64,000 nt of DNA, from contig JACJWI010000001.1 of the NCBI GenBank assembly GCA_020637215.1, positions 927,187-991,186 of the forward strand, given 5' to 3'. A program made the translations under genes and the position numbers. Below, piece by piece: positions 18,419 through 27,093 of this stretch. How positions within the stretch are numbered: the first letter of the stretch is position 1; every line of letters begins with the position of its first letter. The notes below the pieces were generated by a model, which was not told the origin of the DNA, did not search any database, and saw nothing but the letters and a program-made list of their open reading frames with translations. Origin of the DNA: Microthrixaceae bacterium. GTDB taxonomy: Bacteria; Actinomycetota; Acidimicrobiia; Acidimicrobiales; Microtrichaceae.

Positions 18419-20440
18419 ATGACCACCCTGACCGACACCCCCGACGTGGCCGACGAGCACCCGGCGCCACGGCCGTCGATCGGCACCCTGCCCGGCCTCA
18501 CCGGCCTGCGAGGGATCGCGGTCGTGGCCGTGGTCGCCTACCACCTGGGCTACCTGCCCGGCGGCTTCGTCGGCGTCGACCTGTTCTTCGTCCTGTCCGG
18601 ATTCCTGATCACGTCGCTGCTGATGAGTCGCCCCCCGGTCGGCGCTGCCGGGCTTCGACGGTGGTGGGCCCGTCGCGTGCGACGCCTCACCCCGGCCGTC
18701 GCCGTGGTCGTCCTCGCGGTCCTGGCCCTGTTCCTGACCCGCTCGGGCATCGCGCTCGACGCCGTCGCCACCATGACGTGGTGGCAGAACTGGCACCTGA
18801 TCGCCGAGGGGACCAGCTATTGGGCGAGCTCGCCGTCGCCGCTGCGCCACGCCTGGTCGCTGTCGATCGAGGAGCAGTTCTACCTGCTGTGGCCGGTGAC
18901 CCTGCTCGGCCTCCTGGCGCTCGGCCGCCGGTGGCGACGCCCCGCCGCCGTGGTCGCCGGCGCCGCGGCCCTCGGAGCGGCCGCGTCGTTCCTGTGGGCG
19001 TCGTGGCTGAGCCGTGCCGACGGAGCCGACCTGTCGCGCATCTACTTCGGCACCGACACCCGCATCGGCGCCCTGCTGGTCGGATGCGCCGCCGCAGCCT
19101 GGATGCAGCGGGATCCGCAGCGATGGCAACGCCCTCCGCGTGTACGGCCAGCGGTGAGCGTCACCGCCGTCGGCGCCGGGATCCTCCTCGCTGTCCTCAG
19201 CGTCTCCCTCGCTCCGGACTCCCTGTGGAGCTACCGCGGCGGCCTGGCGCTCGTCGCCCTGGGCGCGCTGGTGCTGGTGGTCGCCTGCAGCGGACCCGGG
19301 CCGGTCAGCAGCGCCCTGTCCGGACGTGTCCTGCAGTGGCTCGGCACCCGTTCGTACGCGATCTACCTGTGGTCCTGGCCGGTCCAGCTGACCGTCCAGG
19401 AGCGCTGGCCCGATCTCGAGCTCCGCTGGGTGGCCGCGACGACGGCGCTCACCTCGCTGCTCCTGGCCGACGTCTCCATGCGCGTGGTCGAGAACCCGCT
19501 GCGCTTCGGCACCGGCTGGGCCCAGGGGATCCGACCCCGGCAGGCGGCCTGGGGTCTGGGCCTGGTCGCGCTGGTCGTCGGCTCTGCCGTGGCCGCTCGA
19601 TCGACGGTGCCGACCACTGCCGAGCGCCTGGCACAGGAGTTCGAACAGGTTCCCGACCCGACCACGACCGTCACGGCTCCGGGCGACGGCACCGGACCGA
19701 CCGACGGGGTCGCGCCGACCGCTCCCCCCACCACCGTGTGCGTCCCCACCACCGACGTGGCCACCCAGTTCTCCGGGGGCGACAGGAAGTTCGACCCGAG
19801 CACGGTCGAGGGTATCGGCGACCCGACCGGCGACAAGTGCGGGGCGACCCGGGTCCTGGTCGTCGGCGACAGCACCGGTCGGGGCGCTGCCAACGGCCTG
19901 AGGCGCGCCCCCGCCAGCGGGCTCGAGGTCTGGGACCGGACGGTGCTCGGGTGCGGGATCGAGGTGAACCCGGCCAAGTGCCCGTCGTGGCGGACGATCT
20001 GGCCCGCAGCGGTCCAGGAGGTCCGCCCTCAGGTGGTGCTGGTGCACCTCGGCGTGTCGGTCGACGTCGTCGATGGCCCCGAACCCCGCTTCACCGCCCC
20101 CGAGGCATCCGGATTGCGCCAACAGGTCATCGGCGAGGCGATGGACGCCCTGGCCGCCACCGGTGCCCGCGTGGTGTGGACGCTCCCGGCGGTCCCGCTC
20201 GACAACGGCACCTTCTACTGCGGTGGCTCCCGCAAGGGCACGGGGTGCGACCCCGACTGGATCGCCCGCTGGAACGCGGACGTGGTCGCGGCCGCGACCC
20301 CGCGGGGCGTGGCCGTGGTGAACCTCGAGGACTGGGTGGCCTCGCGGGGGCGGACCAAGGCGGACCGCCCCGACGGGCTGCACTTCTCGGGCGCCGGCCT
20401 CGACGCCGAGGCCGCGCTGCTCGCCCCGCAGCTCCGTTGA
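18419..20440 (+). CDS. Acyltransferase-3 (OafA/YrhL) membrane protein with C-terminal SGNH domain
   Basis: A 673-residue two-domain protein. The N-terminal ~390 residues are an acyltransferase-3 domain of about ten helices with the typical start GLRGIAVVAVVAYHLGYLPGG (proposed catalytic His at about 42) and GVDLFFVLSGFLIT. After a Thr/Pro-rich linker, the C-terminal SGNH-hydrolase-like domain has the Ser block VVGDSTGRG and the Asp/His block RPDGLHFSG. Such proteins O-acetylate surface polysaccharides or peptidoglycan outside the membrane, which fits the many glycan genes in the window. No strong Shine-Dalgarno before the ATG at 18419. Confidence 0.88.
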   Translation: MTTLTDTPDVADEHPAPRPSIGTLPGLTGLRGIAVVAVVAYHLGYLPGGFVGVDLFFVLSGFLITSLLMSRPPVGAAGLRRWWARRVRRLTPAVAVVVLAVLALFLTRSGIALDAVATMTWWQNWHLIAEGTSYWASSPSPLRHAWSLSIEEQFYLLWPVTLLGLLALGRRWRRPAAVVAGAAALGAAASFLWASWLSRADGADLSRIYFGTDTRIGALLVGCAAAAWMQRDPQRWQRPPRVRPAVSVTAVGAGILLAVLSVSLAPDSLWSYRGGLALVALGALVLVVACSGPGPVSSALSGRVLQWLGTRSYAIYLWSWPVQLTVQERWPDLELRWVAATTALTSLLLADVSMRVVENPLRFGTGWAQGIRPRQAAWGLGLVALVVGSAVAARSTVPTTAERLAQEFEQVPDPTTTVTAPGDGTGPTDGVAPTAPPTTVCVPTTDVATQFSGGDRKFDPSTVEGIGDPTGDKCGATRVLVVGDSTGRGAANGLRRAPASGLEVWDRTVLGCGIEVNPAKCPSWRTIWPAAVQEVRPQVVLVHLGVSVDVVDGPEPRFTAPEASGLRQQVIGEAMDALAATGARVVWTLPAVPLDNGTFYCGGSRKGTGCDPDWIARWNADVVAAATPRGVAVVNLEDWVASRGRTKADRPDGLHFSGAGLDAEAALLAPQLR

Positions 20441-20489
20441 GGCGACCCCGCCGCGGTCGGGTACCGGTGGCGTTCGGTGCCGGTGGCGC

Positions 20490-21941
<1,452 letters not shown>

Positions 21942-22049
21942 GGGATGCCTCCTGGGCGCGGCGGACGCGCCGCGGTGGTGAAGTCGTGTGGGACGAGCTC
22001 GGGCTGGGGTCGTCTGACTCCGGGTACAGGGCAGCCCTGGCGGGACCAG

Positions 22050-22055
22050 AGCCTA
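22050..22055 (-). promoter_or_regulatory. Possible -10 hexamer for ahcY
   Basis: Minus-strand TAGGCT, 108 nt upstream of ahcY, in the 167-bp gap after the SDR gene. It is the only TAnnnT hexamer I noticed here. A short dyad CAGGGC-A-GCCCTG (22027-22039) lies just downstream. Confidence 0.3.
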
Positions 22056-22108
22056 CCCGCGACCGGGCGGAGGGACCTCGGTGGGTCCGGAGCCGCGCCC
22101 GGACGGCG

Positions 22109-23074
22109 TCAGGCGCCGACCAGATCCTCGGACAGCTCCCAGAGCCGCACCGCCTGATCGGGGTCCCGGGCCCAAGAGCGCACTCCGTGGGTGGCGTCGG
22201 GGTCGTCGACCGGTTCGGCCACCGAGCAGTTCTCCAGGTAGGCGCCGCCGTGCGCCTCGAGGGCGGGCGACGTGGCCGCCCACACCGTCGTCGCCGCTCC
22301 CTGCGGAACCGACTTGAACACCGCCCGCCCGCCGTCGGCGGAGTCGGCGCCGGTGCGGCGCACCGACGACAGGTACTCGAAGTCCTCGGCCTGCATGTGC
22401 CGGCCCAGGTCGGTGGCGATCATGCCGGGGTGCACCGAGAACGCCCGGATGCCGTCGGAGGACCACCGGCGGTCGAGCTCCAGAGCGAACAGCGCGTTGG
22501 CGGTCTTGGACTGCCCGTACGCGGTCCAGTTGAAGTAATCCTCCGAGCGCTCCCAGTTGGGGTCGTCCCAGCGGATCGGGCTGAGCCGGTGCCCACCCGA
22601 GGACAGCACGACGACCCGGGCGGATCCGTGCTCTGCCACGGCGGTGGCCAGGGGCTCCTTGAGCAGGGTCGTGAACAGGAAGTGCCCCAGGTGGTTGGTG
22701 CCGAACTGGGTCTCGAAGCCGTCCGTGGTGCGACCGAGCGGACAGGCCATCACCCCGGCGTTGTCGATCAGCAGGTCGATGACCGGATGCCGATCGGCCA
22801 CCTCGGCCGCTGCAGCCCGGACCGAGGTCAAGTCGGCCAGGTCGAGGAGCACCGAGTCGACGGTGATGCCGGGGACCTGGTCGCGCAGCTGCGCCACCGC
22901 GGCGTCGAGCTTGACACGGTCACGCGCCGCGAGGACCACCGCGGCGCCCCGAGCCGCCAGGGCCCGGGCCGTCTCGAGACCGAGCCCACCGGACGAGCCG
23001 GTGATGACCGCGGTGCGTCCGGTCAGGTCGACACCCGCGAGGACGTCGTCGGTCGTGCTGTCGGCTCCGAGCAT
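22109..23074 (-). CDS. SDR-family oxidoreductase, retinol dehydrogenase / protochlorophyllide reductase-like
   Basis: A 321-residue SDR. The N-terminal nucleotide loop is TGSSGGLGLETAR, with an NADP-type basic residue after strand 2 (LAARDR). It also has DNAGVMACPL, the GTNHLGHFLFT segment characteristic of the RDH/POR-like subgroup, catalytic Ser (VVLSSGGHRLSP) and YxxxK (YGQSKTANALF). The start at 23074 has GAGGGGGAG upstream and excludes a Gly-rich frame extension. It follows the SIS isomerase gene by 56 bp on the same strand and precedes ahcY. The substrate is unknown, probably a lipophilic alcohol or ketone. Confidence 0.85.
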   Translation of the reverse strand: MLGADSTTDDVLAGVDLTGRTAVITGSSGGLGLETARALAARGAAVVLAARDRVKLDAAVAQLRDQVPGITVDSVLLDLADLTSVRAAAAEVADRHPVIDLLIDNAGVMACPLGRTTDGFETQFGTNHLGHFLFTTLLKEPLATAVAEHGSARVVVLSSGGHRLSPIRWDDPNWERSEDYFNWTAYGQSKTANALFALELDRRWSSDGIRAFSVHPGMIATDLGRHMQAEDFEYLSSVRRTGADSADGGRAVFKSVPQGAATTVWAATSPALEAHGGAYLENCSVAEPVDDPDATHGVRSWARDPDQAVRLWELSEDLVGA

Positions 23075-23130
23075 CGTGGCTCCCCCTCGTCCGGCTGACC
23101 CCCCCGGCCCGGACCGCCCGGTCCGTGACG

Positions 23131-24201
23131 TCAGGCGTTGCGCAGCCATTCCTTCAGATCGTCGAGCACCGCGATGGGGCCCGGGTCGACCCCCGCCCTC
23201 GCCGCCAGGTGCAGCGTGACGAGATCCCCCTGCAGGACCAGGTCCATCAGCTGGGCCAGACGACCGTCGCCTTCGGCCCGCACGGTGTGGATGTCGGCCA
23301 CCACTTCATCACAGACCGAGGCCACGAAGTCGAAGCGACGCGACACGTTCGGGTGCTCGAAGTCGTGGCGCAGATGCACCATCGTCAGCACCTGGCGGGT
23401 GACGTCGCCGTGCTGGGCCCATCCGGCCAGCTCGTTGTGGGTCAGCTCCGGGATCCGGTTGCAGAACGCCGGGACCTTGGGGTTCTCGTTGAACTGGCCT
23501 TTCCAGCGCCACGCGGCCACCTCGCCGAGCGCTCCGCCGCCGTACACCAGCGGCAACGTCCCCCCGATGCGCGCCGCCAGGCGCTCCGCAGGGCCGGACG
23601 CGACGCGGAGCTGCTCCCGCCGTCGCTCGAGCTGGGCAATCGCGGCGTCGATCTGGCCGGTCATCCCGTCGGTGAGCCCCATCCGCTCCAGGGCGACCAG
23701 CAACGGCACCGTCACCGCCCCGATGCCGGCCCGCGGCATGGGGATCGAGTCGTCGACCGGGAGCAGAGGAACCCCCCACTCGCCGGCCAGCCGGGCCAGT
23801 TCGCCGCCGGCGGCGACCACGACCAGCCGCGCACCGGCGTCGCGTGCGGCGGTCGCAGCTCCGATCGCCTCTTCGGTGTTGCCCGAGAACGACACCGCGA
23901 ACACGAGCGTGTCGGGGCCGACGAAGCCCGGACACTCGTAGTGCTTGGACACCACGACCGGCACCGGGCAGTCCGGGCCCGCCACCGCCGCGCAGATGTC
24001 GCCTCCGATGCCGCTGCCACCGACGCCGAGGATGACCACCGACGTGACCCCGGCGGTGTCGGGCAGACCGTCCGCGGACGCTGCCGACACCCGGGCCGCA
24101 GCCATCTGCTCGGGCAGCGCGTAGGCCTCGGCGAACATGCCGAGCGAGTCGAGCACCGACCCGACCCCCTGCGTCCCCGCCCCGTCGACCGGTGCGCTCA
24201 C
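23131..24201 (-). CDS. SIS-domain bifunctional phosphoglucose/phosphomannose isomerase-like protein (TobH-like)
   Basis: A 356-residue double-SIS-domain protein. The first SIS domain contains VVILGVGGSGIGGDI and the sugar-phosphate Ser loop VSFSGNTEEAI; the second starts at about residue 200 (LPLVYGGGALGEVAAWRWKGQFNEN) with the ExNxK/P-like segment NENPKVPAF. Relatives interconvert fructose-6-phosphate with glucose- and mannose-6-phosphate, the step before phosphomannomutase, encoded upstream. The GTG start overlaps the Trm112-like gene stop (GTGA). The order manB-Trm112-SIS is, from memory, conserved in actinobacteria (Rv3256c-Rv3257c in M. tuberculosis), where activity is poorly tested. Confidence 0.8.
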   Translation of the reverse strand: MSAPVDGAGTQGVGSVLDSLGMFAEAYALPEQMAAARVSAASADGLPDTAGVTSVVILGVGGSGIGGDICAAVAGPDCPVPVVVSKHYECPGFVGPDTLVFAVSFSGNTEEAIGAATAARDAGARLVVVAAGGELARLAGEWGVPLLPVDDSIPMPRAGIGAVTVPLLVALERMGLTDGMTGQIDAAIAQLERRREQLRVASGPAERLAARIGGTLPLVYGGGALGEVAAWRWKGQFNENPKVPAFCNRIPELTHNELAGWAQHGDVTRQVLTMVHLRHDFEHPNVSRRFDFVASVCDEVVADIHTVRAEGDGRLAQLMDLVLQGDLVTLHLAARAGVDPGPIAVLDDLKEWLRNA

Positions 24202-24446
24202 TCGGAGAACGTGGGTTCGATGCCGTCGGCGCCGGCCTTGGCCATCAGCCGGTCGTGCTCGGCGTCGTCGACCGAGGAGGCCTCGTCGATCAGCATGACC
24301 GGGATGCCGTCGCGTACGTCGTAGCGGCGGTGCAGCCGGGGGTTGTACAGCGACTGCTCGTCGGCGAAGTACAGCAGCGGGCCCTTGTCCTCGGGGCAGG
24401 CCAGGATCTCCAGCAGCCGGGGATCGAGGGTCTGGTCGGTCGTCAT
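24198..24446 (-). CDS. Trm112/YcaR-like small protein
   Basis: An 82-residue protein of the Trm112/UPF0434 family. The typical core is ILACPEDKGPLLYFADEQ ... LYNPRLHRRYDVRDGIPVMLIDEA. The single Cys-Pro keeps the family's first half-knuckle but the second Cys pair is missing, so zinc binding is doubtful. Trm112-like proteins stabilise methyltransferases in eukaryotes and archaea; bacterial roles are unclear. The start at 24446 has AAGGAG about 9 nt upstream. It lies 26 bp after manB and overlaps the SIS gene by 4 bp, so it is translationally tied to mannose metabolism genes. Confidence 0.85.
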   Translation of the reverse strand: MTTDQTLDPRLLEILACPEDKGPLLYFADEQSLYNPRLHRRYDVRDGIPVMLIDEASSVDDAEHDRLMAKAGADGIEPTFSE

Positions 24447-24472
24447 GGTGGTGGTCTCCTTGGACGGACTGG

Positions 24473-25846
24473 TCACGCGGTGAGCAGGGCGCGGACTTCC
24501 TCGGTGCGCCGGGTGCACGCCTCTGCGTCGGGGGCCTCGAGGTTGAGCCGCAGGAGGGGCTCGGTGTTGGACGGTCGGAGGTTGAACCACCAGTCGCCGC
24601 CGTCGACGGTCAGGCCGTCGAGCCGGTCCTGGGGCAGGTCCGAGAAGTGCTCCGCCACCCTCTCGATCACCGCGGCGGGGTCGTCGACGCGGGTGTTGAT
24701 CTCTCCGGAGTCGGCGTAGCGCTCGAACGGTGCACGCAGCTCCGACAGGCTGGTTCCGGCCACCGACATCTGCTCGAGCACCAGCAGGGCGGCGATGATG
24801 CCCGAATCGGCGCGGAAGTTGTCGCGGAAGTAGTAGTGCGCGGAGTGCTCGCCGCCGAACACGGCGCCCTCCTCGGCCATGACCTGCTTGATGAACGAGT
24901 GGCCGACCCGTGTCCGCACCGGCGTTCCCCCGTGCTCGCGCACCACCTCGGGGACGGTCCGCGAGCAGATCAGGTTGTGGATCACGGTGCCGCCGGGGTT
25001 CTTGTCGAGGATCCCGGCGGCGATGATGGCCGTGGTGGTCGATCCCGAGAGGCCGACGCCCTTCTCGTCGACCAGGAACACCCGGTCCGCGTCGCCGTCG
25101 AAGGCCAGGCCGACGTCCGCGCCGGCCTCGACGACCCGGCGGCGCAGGTCCTCGGTGTTGGCCGGCTGGATCGGATCCGCGGGATGGTTGGGGAAGGTCC
25201 CGTCGAGCTCGCCGTACATGACCTCGAGCTGGAACGGCAGCGAGGAGAACACCGCCGGGACGATCAGGCCACCCATGCCGTTGGCGGTGTCGGCCACGAT
25301 CTGCAGCGGAGCCAACGACGACACGTCGACGAACGAGCGGACGTGATCCGCGAATGCGCCGAGCACGTCGAGGGAGCTGATGGTCCCGGTCGTCGCCGCA
25401 GCTGGAACCGATCCCGCCAGAGACGCCTCGCCGACCTCGCGGATGCGGCCGAGCCCCGTGTCCTCGCCCACCGGCCGGGCCCCCGACAGGCAGAACTTGG
25501 CACCGTTGTACTGGGCCGGGTTGTGCGACGCGGTGAACATGACCCCGGGGGCGCCCATCGAGCCCGAGGCGAAGTAGAGGAGGTCGGTCGAGCCGAGCCC
25601 GAGGTCGACCACGTCGAGGCCCTGGGATCGCACCCCGTCAGCGAACGCGGCGGACAGCTCCACGCCGGACGGGCGCATGTCGCGGGCCATCAGCACCCGG
25701 GTGACCGACTCGCCGCGACCCTCGGACTCTTCACGGGCGAAGGTGGCGAAGCCGACGCCGATGGCGTGGGCGAGCTCGGGGTCCAGCTGGTCGGGAACCG
25801 TGCCGCGGACGTCGTAGGCCTTGAAGATGGCGTCGAGGGACGGCAT
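24473..25846 (-). CDS. manB: Phosphomannomutase/phosphoglucomutase
   Basis: A 457-residue alpha-D-phosphohexomutase. The phosphoserine loop is MFTASHNPAQYNG (active Ser in TASHNP), the metal loop is AFDGDADRV, the sugar loop is GGEHSAHYYF, and the C-terminal phosphate-binding loop is RPSNTEPLLRL. It converts mannose-6-phosphate to mannose-1-phosphate (and probably the glucose pair) for GDP-mannose supply. GEHSAH fits dual Man/Glc specificity. The start MPSLDAIFKAYDVRG has a TAGGGT -10 exactly 7 nt upstream and no Shine-Dalgarno, so it has its own leaderless promoter, whose TAG is the stop codon of the upstream gene. Confidence 0.92.
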   Translation of the reverse strand: MPSLDAIFKAYDVRGTVPDQLDPELAHAIGVGFATFAREESEGRGESVTRVLMARDMRPSGVELSAAFADGVRSQGLDVVDLGLGSTDLLYFASGSMGAPGVMFTASHNPAQYNGAKFCLSGARPVGEDTGLGRIREVGEASLAGSVPAAATTGTISSLDVLGAFADHVRSFVDVSSLAPLQIVADTANGMGGLIVPAVFSSLPFQLEVMYGELDGTFPNHPADPIQPANTEDLRRRVVEAGADVGLAFDGDADRVFLVDEKGVGLSGSTTTAIIAAGILDKNPGGTVIHNLICSRTVPEVVREHGGTPVRTRVGHSFIKQVMAEEGAVFGGEHSAHYYFRDNFRADSGIIAALLVLEQMSVAGTSLSELRAPFERYADSGEINTRVDDPAAVIERVAEHFSDLPQDRLDGLTVDGGDWWFNLRPSNTEPLLRLNLEAPDAEACTRRTEEVRALLTA

Positions 25847-25853
25847 GGGGCGC

Positions 25854-25859
25854 ACCCTA
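25854..25859 (-). promoter_or_regulatory. -10 hexamer of leaderless manB
   Basis: Minus-strand TAGGGT 7 nt before the manB ATG. Its first three bases are the TAG stop of the GtrA-GT2 gene (25857-25859). Confidence 0.55.
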
Positions 25860-27086
25860 GTGGCCGGGACGCGACACTTCGGAGTCCGGGCCCGGGCCGT
25901 CGCGGCGCGTCGGCGGCAGTCCGTCGGACCCGTCGAGCTCGTAGTCCCCCAGCCGGGCGAACGCCCGAACCCTGAACAGGTCGCGCAGCAACCGCAGCGC
26001 GTCGCGGGCGACGTGGACCGTGGACCGACTCGAGTTGACCACCCGGACCGGGACCTCGGTCAACGTGAGTCGGTAGCGCTCGACCAGGTGGAACAGCTCG
26101 ACGTCGAACGCGAACCCGTCGATGCGGCTGTGGGCGAACACCAGCCGTGCCACGTCCGAGCGCATCGCCTTCAGCCCGCACTGCGTGTCGCGGTACCGGC
26201 CGAGGAGGACCATGCCGGTGAAGAGGTTGACGACCCGACCGCCGACCTCCCGCAGGCGGCCGGCCCGGACCACGGTGAGGGTGCCCTCGTGCTGGCGGCT
26301 GCCCACCGCCACGTCCCAGCCCGCCTCGATCGCGTCGAGGAAGCCCAGCAGCTGCTCGGGCGGGTACGCCAGATCTGCATCGGTGAACGCGACGGTGCGC
26401 CCCTCGGCGGCCAGCATGCCGGCGCGCACCGCAGCGCCCTTGCCCCGGTTCGGGGCACGGCGCAGGACCACGTCGGCCCCCGCGGCCTCGGCCCGCTCCG
26501 CGGTGTCGTCGTCGGAGCCGTCGTCGACCACGACGATCTGGAGCCCGTCGGCGGGACCGCCCACCGACCCCAGCGCGTGGCGCACCCGCTCGACGGTCCC
26601 GGCGATCCGGTCCGACTCGCGGTAGGCGGGGATCACCACGCTGAAGCGGTAGCGACCGGGCGGAGCGGCACGGCCTGCGGGCGACCGCTGGTCGTCGCGC
26701 ACCGCGTCGTACATGAAGCGGCGGTAGTTGGCGGTCCGCACCAGCAGGGCGGTCAGCAGCGCCGGGACCTTGATGACCACCAGGGCCCACGACTGCCGAG
26801 GGTCGAGCGCCAGGTCGAGGACGGTCACCACCGCCACGTCGACCGCCAGGGCGACCACGGCGGCACCCACATAGCGGCCCGGGCGGCGGTACCAGCGCAC
26901 CCGGGGATCGCCGGGGAAGGTGACGGTGCCGTGCAGCACCCACGACACCACGGTGGCGACGGCGACCGCGACTGCATCGGCGGCCGGAACCGGCCAGCCG
27001 ACCCGTTGGCGCAGGTACACGAACAGCCCGACGTCGACGGCGGTGGCGACCGCGCCGACCAGCAGGAATCGCCGGAACCGGTTCAC
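25857..27086 (-). CDS. GtrA domain - family 2 glycosyltransferase fusion (dolichyl-phosphate mannose synthase-like)
   Basis: About 409 residues. The N-terminal ~125 residues form a four-helix GtrA-like domain (FLLVGAVATAVDVGLFVYL ... WVLHGTVTFPGD). The catalytic GT2 domain follows (FSVVIPAYRESDRIAGTV, VVDDGSDDDT, the DxD-type FTDADLAYPPEQ and QCGLKAMR). This resembles polyprenyl-phosphate mannose/glucose synthases, which make the lipid-linked sugar donor used by GT-C enzymes. The GTG at 27086 is preferred, with GGAG overlapping the upstream stop; an ATG at 27131 would overlap the upstream gene by 38 bp. It sits directly after a GT-C-like membrane protein that could use the donor. Confidence 0.82.
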   Translation of the reverse strand: MNRFRRFLLVGAVATAVDVGLFVYLRQRVGWPVPAADAVAVAVATVVSWVLHGTVTFPGDPRVRWYRRPGRYVGAAVVALAVDVAVVTVLDLALDPRQSWALVVIKVPALLTALLVRTANYRRFMYDAVRDDQRSPAGRAAPPGRYRFSVVIPAYRESDRIAGTVERVRHALGSVGGPADGLQIVVVDDGSDDDTAERAEAAGADVVLRRAPNRGKGAAVRAGMLAAEGRTVAFTDADLAYPPEQLLGFLDAIEAGWDVAVGSRQHEGTLTVVRAGRLREVGGRVVNLFTGMVLLGRYRDTQCGLKAMRSDVARLVFAHSRIDGFAFDVELFHLVERYRLTLTEVPVRVVNSSRSTVHVARDALRLLRDLFRVRAFARLGDYELDGSDGLPPTRRDGPGPDSEVSRPGH

Positions 27087-27093
27087 CTGGGGC

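Noticed and set aside
21942..22108. S-adenosylhomocysteine riboswitch upstream of ahcY
   Set aside because: I compared the leader with the SAH riboswitch core from memory and could not find the paired conserved blocks; only a purine-rich ribosome-binding site and a short dyad are visible. A covariance-model search would settle it.
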